Shown here one piece after another: positions 22,939-35,745 of a stretch of 64,000 nucleotides of DNA. The stretch is from contig NC_016131.3 in assembly GCF_000005505.3 (NCBI RefSeq), forward strand, positions 50,329,355-50,393,354. The letters run 5' to 3'. Source of the stretch: Brachypodium distachyon. Lineage: Eukaryota > Streptophyta > Magnoliopsida > Poales > Poaceae. Each line of letters begins with the position of its first letter. Position 1 is the stretch's first letter. The translations under genes were made by a program, and so were the position numbers. The notes under the pieces are model-generated. The model had not been told where the DNA came from and did no database searches. It was given only the letters and a program-made list of their open reading frames with translations.

Positions 22939-23512
22939 TGTAGAGAATTTACGGGCGGGGACCCTAACATCCACTCTTAGGACCTTTGCACACCTACGCT
23001 ACTTGGGATACCACACTCACTACAAAGGAACCCAAAACTTTATTTACTCTCATAATATTGGTACAACACTCCTTTAGTGGCTACCTTATTACTACACAAC
23101 CATACTACTCCTTCTCGGTAGCTCACACTTTTCTTATAATGGTACACTACTTGTTGCGGTGCTTGTGGCACCCCTATTTATACTTGTAGAAGACCATGTG
23201 ATACATCCCACTACAATTTTCTAGAATACTCTACATATATCCTAGTTCTAGAGAATTCTCACTTATTCTTGAAACTACCCTAATTAGGTCCTTCCATGGT
23301 AAATTGCAACACTCTTCAAGTAACCTCTCAAGCCTTTTAGAATATTCATATCCTCGCTCATGACACTAGATGGCTCCTTGTAAAATATCTTCTCCTTTGA
23401 TAATCCAAACTATTCTAGAATCTTCTCAAATATGCATAACTAATTCCCAACACTCTCCAATTATTCAGAGTGTTCCAGAATATTCTCAAGTATGCATTGC
23501 TATTTCTCAACA
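22939..23512. mobile_element. Solo LTR, 574 bp, within an array unit
   Basis: It interrupts the conserved GATAAATG|TTTTCAACAACC word of an array unit. It starts TGTAGAGAA and ends TTCTCAACA, near-perfect inverted ends, and is flanked by ATAAA direct repeats (22934-22938 and 23513-23517). The interior is AT-rich with several TTCTAGAA-like words and no ORF of note. This fits a solo LTR; superfamily unknown. Confidence 0.85.
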
Positions 23513-24687
23513 ATAAATGTTTTCAACAACCATGGCTCACATGATTAACAATTTATACCGCCGCCGCCTATATATTGAGCGTGCTGCCGTCATGATTTCA
23601 TCATGTTTTCCTTTCTGCCATACACCTTCCCTTTCTCTCCTACACATAGTAATAAATATGTCGGCGAGACAATACAAAAAAAATCAATTTATACACAACA
23701 GCCAGTCGATCGAGCATACATTGTCTCCATGCTTTGAGGATTACCGAGGTTCAGCACCTTTCTCTCGTGCATCAACAACTATTAGGAAGAAAAGGCTAGG
23801 AGGTTAGGTTGAGAATAGGAGACATTGGGAAGAAAAAGCTTAGCATGGGTCGAGAATCGCGTATTGTACTTCGTCTTTCCTCGCCGCGACACCATTGTCT
23901 AGTAGTCTGAAGCGATGTGGATTTTTGTCCGATGTCCATAAACTGAGCTATGTCATCCGATCTCACTATTGAAATTGATACAAAAAGAGAAACACAACTA
24001 ATGAATTTGGGGGTCTGGCTTGATTCAGGTATACAATGTATAGAGAGTGTATATAGTTATGTTTTGCTTCAGCAAAAATATCGATTCCTTACAGCTGCCA
24101 ATCGTGGGGCTTCATTGCGGTAAAAGAAGAACAAGTAAAGAGACAACTACAGTGCTGACGCTCACAGTACACGTAAATGGAGCCCGATGAATCCCAGCTG
24201 TTGATTACTCGCGATACCGATAGAAAAGGATAGACTAGCAAGCCTAACATACGGTCCATGCACACACAGCCATGTTTTTGCCTCAATCTATTAATTAAAC
24301 TGAAAAGCGTTCTTCAGTTTGATATAGGAAAACCAGACAAAAAACAAGACAAAATTGACAGCAACTTACTAACATGCTCAATCCATTCGGATTAGTTAGG
24401 CTCAGGAGAAGAAATAAACATACTAACATGCACACACAGAGTAGAAGGATTGACTAATGTGAACACGACAATGACATCACTATCTTAAATATAGATATTT
24501 TATGATTTGGCAAATAAAAAAATTAAATCAAAATCCACAAAATCCAAAATGCACTAAACGTTGTATATCTATACATATTAGGCTTCAAATTTCATTACAC
24601 GGCCCCTCAGGAAGAGAATCCACTCGAGCAGCATGCCTCGGTGAAGGTGAACACGGTATATGTCATCAATTTGCAAGTCATATACAT

Positions 24688-25608
24688 GAGGTGTTCTTCG
24701 GTACCCTGAAATTAATTAGGGCCGTTCATTTGTTTTGATCCAAGGATTCAAATTAATTACTACTCCTTAATACTCTAATCTGGAGGTGGGGAGTAACTGG
24801 AAGGAATATTCCAGAGGGGTAAAATAGTAAACAAACAATTCTCGTCGCTTCTTAATTTCCCCCGCTCCGTCTTCTATCCACGTCCGCCGCCGCATCCCTA
24901 GGGGCCTCCGCCGCCGCAGACCGCCTTCTGATCTCCATCCGGCCGGCGACGCGTCTGGTGATTCAGCCTTCCCTCGTGCGCACGTTCGAGGCCGCGGCCA
25001 CCGAGCTTGTGCAACACCGAGGGCGATGCTGATGAGCGGCTGCCTGGCAAACATGAGGGAAAGGACGACAAGAGTGTGCAGAACTTGTCGCAGCTGCCCT
25101 GTCTCCTGTTTCAGTCGGCGAGCAAGCTCTGCAAGAAGCTGAGAAGAAGCTCTCTGTGATGGACGTCACCGGCGTGCGGCACGACGCCCTGAACCTCTCC
25201 ATCATGGCTGGGCAAGAAGCAGCACGGCGGTGCGACGCACTGCAGAGCAGAAGGGCCGCGAGGTCCGCGGCACGGGCTGGGTGGAGAGCAGAAGCTGCGC
25301 GCTGCAGCGAGTGCCGCGAGGTTCTGGGTTGAGAGCAGAAGCTACGCACTGCGAAGAGCGTGCCGAGGTGGCGGCGCGGGATGGGGGGCGATCGGTGGCG
25401 ATGCACTGGAGGAGGGCGAGGACTGCGGAGGCCGCACACTGCGCGGAGGGCGCCGACGGCGCTTCAGAGGAGGGCGGCGGATCGGGATCGACTGGGAAGG
25501 AGAAGATCGGGAGTATATTTTTCTTTTTTCTTTTAATGGGAAAAGTATCGTGCCCTTCCTCGTTACTCCATCTAGACACTGTGGAGTATCAGGTACTGAA
25601 GAAAACGT
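24688..25608. mobile_element. Non-autonomous DNA transposon, Mutator-like (Pack-MULE candidate)
   Basis: This 921-bp insertion splits an array unit at GTCATATACAT. CATATACAT (9 bp) is repeated at 24679-24687 and 25609-25617. The ends are imperfect inverted repeats: GGTGTTCTTCGGTACCCTGA on the left, and TCAGGTACTGAAGAAAACGT on the right. A 9-bp target duplication is typical of Mutator-like elements. The middle (about 24850-25520) is strongly GC-rich and reads like exon sequence, for example a short open run containing EQALQEAEKKLSVMDV near 25100-25160. No transposase is present, so mobilisation would need help in trans. Confidence 0.7.
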
Positions 25609-25789
25609 CATATACATAACCACGTCATTGGTCGCATCCAGATTGCTCAAGATCAAAACTCAGAGTCACGTGGCTTGAGATCGGAACTTGAAAACAAATC
25701 ATCGTAAGCACCTCGTTATGAATAAATATTAATTGCACTGAATTTATCTTGATTAAATGTTTTCAGAAACCATGCATGTTCCGGCTTTG

Positions 25790-27080
25790 TAGCATTAGTT
25801 TGCATTTCATTTCGCCTTCTAGACTACTAGACAAGTGCTGAGAATCACGTGAAAAACGTGCTTAAATGGTGTTTTGGTTCTCGCATTTGATTTGTAACGC
25901 CACGTTTTAACTCATGTGAGTAATTTGCGAGCTTGCATTTCACACGCCGTGGATCTGTGCCACACAAGTAGATGTGAAAATCATACACAAATATTTGAAG
26001 TCATATCATCCAGGTAATTTGATCGCACGGATCTATAATTAATTTGCTCGAGACCAGAACCATAGTTTATATGGCTGGAGCTCGAAAATTGATGAAATCA
26101 TCGGAAAATATACCTCGTTGGTATGAACCAAATTGCACCTGCCACAAAATGGATATTCCATTTTAATAAAGTATGGAGAGTTTACGTCCCTCTCTCACTC
26201 ACTGCATGCAACGGAGACATCCAATATTTATGAAGACCTTTCGTAGATAAATGGTTTCAACAACCACACACCCTGCAGTCTAAGAATTTATATACCCCAA
26301 CAAGTGTGTTGCGCGTGTACTTCACAAGTCATTTCTTCAGTTTTCTCTTCCTCGCTTCCATGCTTCAGGATCATTGAGGCCGTTTAAACACCTTCCTCAC
26401 ATATACCAACTATTAGCAAAAAGATAGCAAGGGGAAAGAAAAAAGGAGGTTAGTTTGAGAATAGGAGACATTGGGAAGAAAATGCTTAGTATGAGGTGGT
26501 ACACCCGTATTGCACATTGTGTTGCCTCGGCTTGAGACCATTATCCGGTAGCGTGGAGCGCCGTGAATTGCTTGTGCGGTCGCCAAAAATTGAGCTGAGT
26601 TCATGCACAGACAACCATTTCTTGCCATTAAACTATTAATTAAATTGACTAAAAAGAATGGTCCTGATAGATATAGAAAATCAGACAAAAAAAGCTAGGT
26701 TGAAGAGCAGGAAGGACAAATGTGACCACAACAACACAAACTCAACATAATGTTATATTGAATATAGATACCTTTTGTAAAAAATAAATCAGAAAATTCA
26801 AATTGTACTCAATGTTATATTTCTTCACATTGGGCTTCAAACTAGTGAAGCAACATGCAGCCCCTCAAAAAGAGAATCTGCTTTGGTAGCACGCCTCAGT
26901 GAACACGATGATGCCCATGACGTCAACCACCTCAAGTGTTAAGTCATATATCCACGTCATTTGGTCAAGTCATGTTTGCTCAAGATGAGAACTCGGAGTC
27001 AGATGGCTTGAGATTGGAAATTGAAGAAAAAAATGTTGTAAATACCTCGTTGTGAGGGAATATTGCTCTTACCCCTGAAT
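25790..27080. repeat. Array block A2: duplicate of block A1
   Basis: Aligns with 20420-21600, starting in sequence equivalent to the 3' flank of the B3 gene (ATTAGTTTGCATTTCATTTC) although no B3 coding sequence precedes it. The 5' junction falls directly after a truncated unit (GTTTTCAGAAACCATGCATG). Confidence 0.75.
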
Positions 27081-27544
27081 GAATATTTCAATTAATAGAG
27101 AATATAGTTTGATTTTGGTGGGGTGCAAGGTAGAACCACGACCAAATTAACCGGCCAAGAGACCACATATCTTTCCCTCTCCCATTTCTATCCACATTTC
27201 CGTGCAAAATTGTCTTGTAGAATTTATTCGGAATAAATGTTTTCAACAACCATGCCCCACACGGCTAAAACAATTTATATACTAGAATGCTTCAGGCACC
27301 GTCATTTCAACATGTTTCCCTTTCTCCACTGCATTATCTTCACTTTCTCTCCTACAATGTACTGTATGTCAGATTGAGCGTATATTCTGTCCATGTCCAT
27401 GCTTCAGGATCACCGAGGTTCAGCACCTTCCTCTCGTGCATCAACCGCTACTGTAGGAAAAAAAAAAGGTGAGCTTAATTAGGTTGAGAATAGGAGGCAG
27501 CGGAAAGAAAACGCTTAGGAAAACAAAGTTGGGCCGTATTGTAC

Positions 27545-28028
27545 GTTGTACTGCCACACGATGGCCTGGAATTTGATGGAGCCACTCCCTGAAGCCGGCG
27601 ACGTGGCTGTGGGCGAGGAGGAAGGCGAGACATTCCAATTGAGCAACGATCTCCAGCGGCTCTCTGACCAGGTGCCTCAGTTGAGCCGGGAACAGAAGGA
27701 GCAGGAGGGCCTCATCGACGGTGGCGGACGGCAGGGGCATCGCTGCCTTCCAGACAGTGGAAGTACGAAGTGCCTCCTCCCGCTCCACACCTTCCGCCTC
27801 GAGTTCAATCGCCGGCGGCAGCAGGCCACCGCTGCTGACCCCTGCTCGGCCCTACAACCGCCGTTGCCCAAGCCTGGGCCGCCGACCACCCGGCAGTGGG
27901 TTGTCAAGCTTTGGAGGCTCCAGGCTTTTAGTGGACAGAATGCGTGCATGATGAACCTATATTCAGCTGCAGCTGTATACATTGCTGCTAATTCGAGAAG
28001 AAGAAAAACAACGGTATTAATTCAATAG
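27545..28028 (+). repeat. GC-rich island with the longest ORF of the array
   Basis: An open frame of 160 codons runs from TTG/ATG-like starts at 27546. It contains LPEAGDVAVGEEEGETFQL, LSDQVPQLSREQKEQEGLID and a Pro-rich tail. Related but frame-broken peptides occur in islands at 28690, 30650 and 35430 (for example LLSDQV and EGLVDGG). I do not recognise a protein family. It may be the relic of a short gene carried by the ancestral repeat unit, or chance ORFs in GC-rich repeat DNA. Confidence 0.35.
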
Positions 28029-28689
28029 CGAGAGAATCCAAGGTTTCATCTCAGGCGTAAAAACTTAATCTTTCGTCTTCCAATCTGGGTCTGCACTCTG
28101 CACAACAATGGTGGGTACTGCGTTTTAAACAAAATGTTGGTACAACCGAAAAAAATGGTTTAGTAAAGGATGGAAGTTCTTAACCTCTTTAAGAAATCGA
28201 GAGTTTCCAAAATATTAATTAGGTTAACTTGAGAATAGTTTGATTTTTTGTGGGTTGATGAAGGTAGGACCACGATTCAAACTGGCCAAGCAATCACATA
28301 TCTCTCTCAATGCCTCTTTCTCCACTCTTTATTGACCTTTCCGTGCAGAAATATCTTGTGGAATTTATTCCGGATAAATGTTTATCATGCCCCACATGAC
28401 TAACATTTTATATACCACCACCACCCGTTGAAACTTGTTCTCTTTATACTTCACGGGGCATTTCATCTCCCCTGCATCTTTCCTATCTCTCCTACACTAT
28501 AATTCAGTAGAGACGATGTAAGAAAAATCAGTTTATACACGAGAGTTGATGTATGTTCTGTCCATACTTCAGGATCACCGAGGTTAATTCAGCACCTTCC
28601 TCTCGTGCTTCAACCACGGTTAGGGAAACGGATAAATGAGAATAGGGGGCATCAGAAAGAAAACACTTAAGAAGGTATGAGGTAATGGT

Positions 28690-29080
28690 ATTGTAGATGG
28701 TAATGCCATGCGATGGTCTTTGCTTCGACGGGGCCGCTTCCTGGAGCTGGCGACGTGGCTGTGGACGAGGAGGAAGCATATGAGGTTCTATTGAGAAGCG
28801 AGCTGCGGCTGTTGTCTGACCAGGTGTCGTAGGGGAGCCTGGAACACGAGTACTAGGATGGCCTCCTCCACGGCGGCGGAGGCATCGTAGCCTCCCTGAC
28901 GGCGGAAGTAGGACTACCTCCTCCCACTCCACGCCTTCCGTCGTGAGATCATCACGATCGGCAGCAGGCCGCTGCTGCTGCCGCTTGCTCGACCTTGCAT
29001 TGCCGTTGCCCGAGGCCCGAGCCCACGCCACTGACCCGTCAAGGCAAACTGATGGTGAGAGAGACATGCATCTCGAAGGC
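28690..29080. repeat. GC-rich island of an array unit
   Basis: Shares CGACGTGGCTGTGG, CTGACCAGGTG, GCATCG and CGGCAGCAGGCCGCTGCTGC words with the other islands. The ORF-like peptide is interrupted by several stops. Confidence 0.6.
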
Positions 29081-30649
29081 CTCAAGCTTTCGTTCGACAA
29101 CGGAATGCCTGCAAGAAGAAGTTATATTCAGTTGCAGCTATATATATTAATAATTTAGTATCGGTTTTCTTCACGTTAGGTTTTAAATTTCATTGAAGCA
29201 ATACGCGACCCCCAAAACGAGAATCTGCCTCAGCTCGGTGAATGCGACAATGCCCATCAGCTCAATCTCCTCAAGTTTTAAGTCATATATTGGCTTGAGA
29301 TCGGAAATTGACAAAAACAAAATTGCCGTAAATGCATGATGAATGATTATAGTACCTATACTAAATGAATATTTCAATTAATAAAGGATATAGTATCATT
29401 TTTTGTAGGTGGAAGGTACAAGATCCTTGAGGCCAGTTCAACACCCTGCACGACTAGGAATTTATATACCCCTGCTAGTTTTTTGCACCCGTACTTCACA
29501 AGTCATTTCATCATTTTTCTCTTTCTCGCTTCCATGCTTCAAGATCCTTGAGGCCAGTTCAACACCTTCCTTGCATACATCAACTATTTGCAAAAAAAAT
29601 AGCAAGAGGAAACAAAAAGGAGGTTAGTTTGAGAATAGGAGACATTGGGAAGAAAATGAGTAGTACGTACAAGGTGAAGGCTCTGTACTGTGCATTGTGT
29701 TGCCTCGGTTTGCCATCATTTTCTGGTAACATGGTAGCAGCGTGAATTCTTGTGTGATTGCCAACAATTGAGCAACAGTTCATGCATAGACAATCATGTT
29801 ATTGTGTTAAACTATTAATTAAATTAACTAAAAAGAGTCCAGTTAGATATAGGAAATGAGACCAAAAAACAAAAATAAAAGATAGGCTCAAGAGCAGGAA
29901 AGACAAATGAAAGAGAATCTGCTATGGCAGCACGCCTCGCGGAACATGACAATGCCCATGACATCAACCACCTCAAGTTTTAAGTCATATGTCGACGCCA
30001 TTTGGTCACGTCATGTTTGCTCAAGAGCAATTTTATATGGTTCGAGCTTGAAAATTGACGAAATCATCGGAAATACATCTCGTTGGTACGAACCATATTG
30101 CACCTGCCATAATAAAATGGATATTCCATTTTAATAAAATATAGAGAGTGTACGTCCATCTCTCACTCACTTCACGTAACGGAGACGTCCAATATTTATG
30201 AAGACCAACTATTAGCAAAAAGATAGAAGAGGAAAACAAAAGGGAGGTTAGTTTGAGAATAGGAGACAATGAGAAGAAAATGATTAGTTTTGGATAAATG
30301 TTTTCAGCAATCATGCGTGCCCCACGTGACTAACAATTACAAACATCACCCACCTAGCTTGTTCTCTGCATGCTTAACGGGTCATTTCATCGTGTGTTTC
30401 CCTTCCTCGCCTACATCTTTCCCTCTATATATGTACCGTACGTCGGCAGAGACTCAGAAATTAAAACAGTTTATAGACGAAAGCTGATCGAGTGTATGTT
30501 TCTGTCCGTGCTTCAGGATCACCGGCGTTCAGCATGCACCTTCCTCTCCTGCATAAAACCATTATTAGGAAAGAAATAAATGAGGTCACGTTAAGAGTTG
30601 AGAGTAGGAGGCATCGGAAAGAGAAAACGTAGGAAGACAGGAGAGGGTA

Positions 30650-30910
30650 GTATCCTGCGTTGTACTGCCACGCGATGGCTGTGGGCGAGGAGGAAGGGGA
30701 GTCGTTCGCATTGAGCATCGATCTGCTGTTGCTCTCTGACCAGGTGCCTCAGTTGATCTTGGAACGGAAGGAGAAGGAGGGCCTCGTCGATGGCGGCAGG
30801 GGCATCGCCGCTTCCCCGACGGCCCAAGTATGACGTGCCTCCCCCGTTCCATGCCCTCCGCCTCGAGATAGAACGCTGTCAAAAGCAGACCGCTACTCGG
30901 CTACTGTTGT
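30650..30910 (+). repeat. GC-rich island of an array unit, short ORF
   Basis: ATGGCTGTGGGCGAGGAGG opens a frame of about 50 codons, MAVGEEEGESFALSIDLLLL then LSDQVPQLI and EGLVDGG. It resembles the peptide of the 27545 island before diverging. The unit is cut off at about 30905 by an insertion. Confidence 0.5.
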
Positions 30911-30924
30911 CTCTTTGATCGAGT

Positions 30925-31830
30925 GTAAAACAACAGTGAGAATTCCTCCCAAACTGCAGGTTGTCATGTTTTCCACAGGGACTAAGCGATCAACAATTAA
31001 GTTTCGACTAAATCTAGATCAAGCAATCACAGGGGTAATATGCAAACTGAAAATAAAGGGCAACAATCTAGCACTAAGTAATATTTTTTTGTGATTGTCT
31101 TTAATCAAGCAACACTGGGCAGATATGAATACTAAGCACAATAATTATTCATGAGCAAACATATAAGACAGGGACATAAGCAATTTGTTTGGGAAAGGAA
31201 TAGAATTGGCTACAAACACACACACATAATATCATCATAGAGAATTAGGCTAAAACAAGAACAAGATTATTATGAAATTTTCAAAAGCTATGATGCAATA
31301 GCTAACACAAATCCATCACAAGTCAAGACTTGGACAGATTAGCAAAGGAGAAGACAGGGACAGAATGAAACTTGTTGCTAATCCATGTGAGCATTGCATC
31401 AAACACTTGACAGTCGGAATCAAGTTCAACACAAGTTCTCAATTTCAGCACTTAAAAACAGCGAGCTACATGGGGAAAAGGGAGCGAGATTTAGATGGTG
31501 ATTAACTCAGGAGATGGGGTAGCACAAGTTGGAGAAGGGGAAGAACTTGCAGCAGCAGTTGGAGAAGGGGAAGAAGCTCAGGTTGTCCTTGTGCTCGCCG
31601 GAGTTGTTGGCTGTTGCAGGTCGTGCATGGAGGATCAGCAGCAGTAGCTTGCTGGCCGGTGGAGGCAGCCTGGCCACGGCGGCGGCCGGTGGTGGACAAG
31701 CAGCGTGGAGAGGGAGGGGAAGAAGCCAGGCTCGATAATATGGATCGGTCGGTTCTGTCTGTCCGATGCGATTTCCAGTGGTTCAGATACCATGAGTCCT
31801 GGCCAACGTGACCCAAAAGGAATTTTCGTC
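30925..31830. other. Unassigned insertion in the array, possible retroelement remnant
   Basis: No array landmarks occur here, and array sequence resumes near 31835. The first 550 bp are A-rich without ORFs. The last 300 bp are GC-rich and repetitive (AGTTGGAGAAGGGGAAGAA twice). The minus strand near 31780-31795 reads CATGGTATCTGAACCACTGG, similar to a tRNA-Met primer site next to a copia leader. No LTRs or target duplication were found. Confidence 0.4.
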
Positions 31831-32784
31831 CTTTAGCTTCGGATGCTTCAAGCTTCCGTTCGACGGAATGCCTTCAAGAGGAACGCGATGCTCGGTTGAA
31901 GCTGTATATGCCACTATATTCAGTATTAGTTTTCTATTTTTCTTCACATTAGGCTTCAAATTTCATTGAAGCAATATGCGACCCTTCAAAAGAAAATCTG
32001 CCTCGGTGAACGCGACAATGCCCGTCAGGTCAACCCCTCAGTTTTAAGTAATACTCGGAAATTGGCTTGAGATCTGAAATTGACAAAAATTGCCGTAAAC
32101 TCCTTTAATGAATGAATATTGCACCTAGCACTAAATGATTATTTCAATTAATAAACGATAAAATTTTATTTAATTAACCGCGTCCAAACCTGCCAACCAA
32201 CCACATCTCTCTCTCCCTCTCTTTCTATGTTCTCTATTCCTTTTCCGTGAAAAACATCTCTGGAATTTATCTCCGATAAATGTTTTCAGCAACCATGCCC
32301 TCACGTGACTAACAATTTATATACCACCACCACCCATCGAGCAAGTTTCCCTACTGTCTTACAAGGTATGTCAGCAAAAACAATGTAGTAAAAAACAATT
32401 TATACATGAGGGTCGATCCAGTGTAACTTGAGTCTATATATCCGGCATCGAGTTCACCACCTTCCTCTCATTTGTCAGCAACTATTAGAAAGAAAATGAG
32501 GTTAATTAGCTTGAGAATAGGATGCATCAGGAAGAAAACGTTTAGGTGGACAAGAAGGGAGAGTATTGTACGTTGTGTCTATTTCGAAGGAATCTATTGA
32601 CCGTGCCAACCGTACGATTACCCTGGAAGCGGTTTTTGATAAGAAAAGAGAACTGTGAGAGAATTCCAAAAGGTTTCATCATGGGCGTTTGCTAAGTGGT
32701 TTTAGTGAATCAGTCTTCGATCTGTCCATCTGGGTCAAACAATGCTGTGGGTGCTACATACGTTGTAAACAAAATGTGGGTGCT

Positions 32785-33355
32785 GAAAATAACAATCTGA
32801 AATCCAAGTGACGCTCACTTTCAGCCCTTCTCTTCCATCTCTACCAAGACACTCCTAGAGCAAATAATCCTCTGATACTTGTTGTGTCTGATTAGAAGGA
32901 GCATTTGTGGCAACGTACGAAGAGCTATGTCGAGAAATAAGAAGATCGCCAGATGCAAGGGTTGAATGTATAAAATTATGTGAGTATTCTCAGTAAGCGG
33001 TATGCGTTGATGTGCCCTTAGCAAGCCTAATCAATGAATGCTCTCTTGCGGGATGACCACCGATGTGAACGGATAGTGCAGTCAAGGTACGTGTGCGGAG
33101 TCGTCTGGTATGGGACTGATTTATGTTCTCCAATAGTAATCAATGTGCTACTCAGATTTTGCATATTTTTCCTTCAAATCATAGATTTAACTAGCTACAT
33201 GTACGAGGGATTGACTCGATCCCAACTTTCCATTCGCAGAAATAAAAGTGTGCCCGCTCAGGATGTGTTCTACTTCTCTAGCTAGTTATCTGCGAACTGT
33301 TGTTTAATTTCACTGAATCTTTCCAGTAAGGATCTCTTGTGTTCCGCCGCCGGGT
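32785..33355. other. Unassigned sequence between the array and a solo LTR
   Basis: About 570 bp without array landmarks and without a convincing ORF. After the solo LTR the array resumes with AGAAATCGTAGAGTTTCC, a word also seen at 28190. This stretch may therefore be another old insertion. Confidence 0.4.
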
Positions 33356-33360
33356 TGTAA

Positions 33361-35086
33361 TGAAGGGTTCGTTGCACGGAAAACAAAAATTTCATACGAG
33401 ATGTGCGGAAGAAACCCAAAAACATATCTACTAGATGTAAATAACGAGAGGGATTATGAGCATCATACCCTCGTAGACCACAAAGCGTTACGATCATGGG
33501 ATCGTTGTTGGCGTAGTGGAACTTTCGATGAGATCAATCTCAATGCAGAAACGACGGCACCTACTTGGTATCCACACGTTCAGCTTCACGTCGTCTCCTC
33601 CTTCTTGATCCAGCAAGCGAGAGAAAGAGGTCGATAAGATTCCAGCAGCACGACGGCGTGGTGTAGGTTATGGTGGAGTTCTCCACGGGCAGGGCTTCAC
33701 CGTGCGCGTGAGAGGAGGAGGTCAGGGAGAGAAGCTCAGGGGAGAGATCCAGCTGATGACTTGGTGTGTTCTCTCCCCGTGCCCCTCCCCTCTATTTATA
33801 TAGGGGGTGGTGGCCAGGGTTTGCCCCTCCTACAAGGAGAAGCTAGGGCCGGCCAGGGGAGGGAAAGGAGTCCCGGGACTCCGTGGTGGAGTCCCCAATG
33901 GTTCCCTCTCCCCCTAGACCCATTAGAGAATAATTAATTAGATTGCTCCAATTAATTCATATAAAGGCCCAATTAAATTCTCAAGAATATTTCGGAACAT
34001 TTCAGAACCTTCTGAGAACTTCCAGAACCTTCTAAAATATTCCTGGTCAATACCGAAAATACCCCGAACTTTTTCGGAACCCTGAAACAGCTTTTCCATA
34101 TATAAATCTTTATCTCCGAACCATTCCAAAGCTTCTCGTGACGTCCTGGATCCCATCCAAGACTCCAAATCAATATTCGATATCACCATCTATTTATCTC
34201 ATCGAACCCTAGCGACATTAAGCGTTAAGTGTGTAACCCTACGGGTTCGAGAACATGTGGACATGACCGAGACACCTCTCCGATCAATAACCAATAGCAG
34301 GACCTGGATGTCCATAATGGTTTCCACATATTCCACGAAGATCTTATCGGTTGAACCACGATGTCGAGTATTTAATTAATCCGGTATTCAATTCCCTTTG
34401 TCTCGCGATATATTACTTGTCCGAAATTTGATCGTCGGTATCACCATACCTAGTTCAATCTCGTTACTGGCAAGTTCTCTTTACTCGCACCGCAATATAA
34501 TATCTTATGAATAACACATTAGTCACATGCTTGCAAGCTCATTAGGATGTTATATTACCGAGAGGGCCCGGAGATATCTCTCCGTCACATGCAGTGACAA
34601 ATCCCACTCTTGATCCATACAACCCAACAAGCACCTTCCGAGATACCTGAAGAACACTTTTATGATCACCCAGTTACGAGATGACGGTTGATGTCCACAA
34701 AGTATTCTTCCGGTACTAGAGAGGGGCATGATCTCATGGTCTAAGGAAATGATACTTGACATAATAAAAGCATTAACAATTTAAACTTAAGTGACACGAT
34801 CAAAAGCTATGCTTAGGTTTGGGTCTGTTCATCACATCATTCTTCTAATGATATGACCTCGTTGTTAAATGACCACACATGTCTATGGTTAGGAAACCTT
34901 AACCATCTTTTTATCAACGAGCTAATCTAGTAGAGGCGTATTAGGGACACGGTATTTGTTTATTTATCCACAGATGTATTTAGTTTCATGTTAATACAAT
35001 TATAGCATGGATAATAAACATTTATTAAGAACAAGGAAATATGATAATAACATATTTATTATTGCCTTTAGTACATATTTCCAACA
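33361..35086 (-). mobile_element. Solo LTR, 1.73 kb, probable Ty3/gypsy-type family (minus orientation)
   Basis: Bounded by TGAAGGGTTCG on the left and TTTCCAACA on the right, with TGTAA target duplications (33356-33360 and 35087-35091). It contains a CTATTTATATAGG box (a TATA on the minus strand) and the clustered GGAACATTTCAGAACCTTC-type words typical of long cereal LTRs. Its reverse complement aligns along its length with 55924-57690. No internal domain or second LTR is present. Assignment to gypsy rests only on LTR length. Confidence 0.9.
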
Positions 35087-35429
35087 TGTAAGAAATCGTA
35101 GAGTTTCCAAAATATGAGGTTAGGTTGAGAATAATTTGAGTTTTGCGGCCGGTGGGTGGAAGGTAGGACCACGTCCAAACTGGCCAAGCAACGAAATCGC
35201 TCTATATATATCGACCTTTCTGTGGAAAAATATACTGTGTAATTTATGACTAGCAATTCCCACCGAAGGTGTTCTTAAATCAGTTGTCAACCAAGTGCAT
35301 GTCATGTCCATGCTTCAGGATAGCCAAGGTTCAGCACCTTCCTCTCATGTACCAACCACGGTTAGAACTTAGCTTGAGAATAGGAGGCATTGGAAAGAAA
35401 ACTATTAGGAAGATAGGAGAGAAGTGTAT

Positions 35430-35745
35430 TGTACATTGTATTGCCACCGGATTTCATTTGCTTCGATGGAGTGGGTGATGCAGAAGTGGGTGAGAAGGAA
35501 GCAGAGGAGGGGCCATTGAGCAGCGAGATGCGGCTGCTCCTTAACTTGGTGCTACAGGGGAGGCTGGATCGCAAGCTGCTGGAGGGCCTCATCGATGGGG
35601 GCAGAGGCTTCAAAGCCTCCCCGGCGGCGGAAGTACGACTACCTCGTCCAGCTTTCGCCGCGAGATCGATCGCCGCCGGCAGCAGGCCGCTGCTGCTGCC
35701 GCTTGCTCGGTCCTGCCGTCAAGGCGAAAACGGACGGTGAGGGAG
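35430..35745 (+). repeat. GC-rich island of an array unit
   Basis: Carries an open run with SSEMRLLLNLVLQGRLDRKL, LEGLIDGG and ARSIAAGSRPLLLPLARS, related to peptides from the other islands. No family is recognised. Confidence 0.5.

Noticed and set aside
25230..25619. ORFs of 125-158 codons on both strands in the GC-rich insert
   Set aside because: Overlapping frames on both strands in GC-rich filler of the Mutator-like element; no start context or family match.
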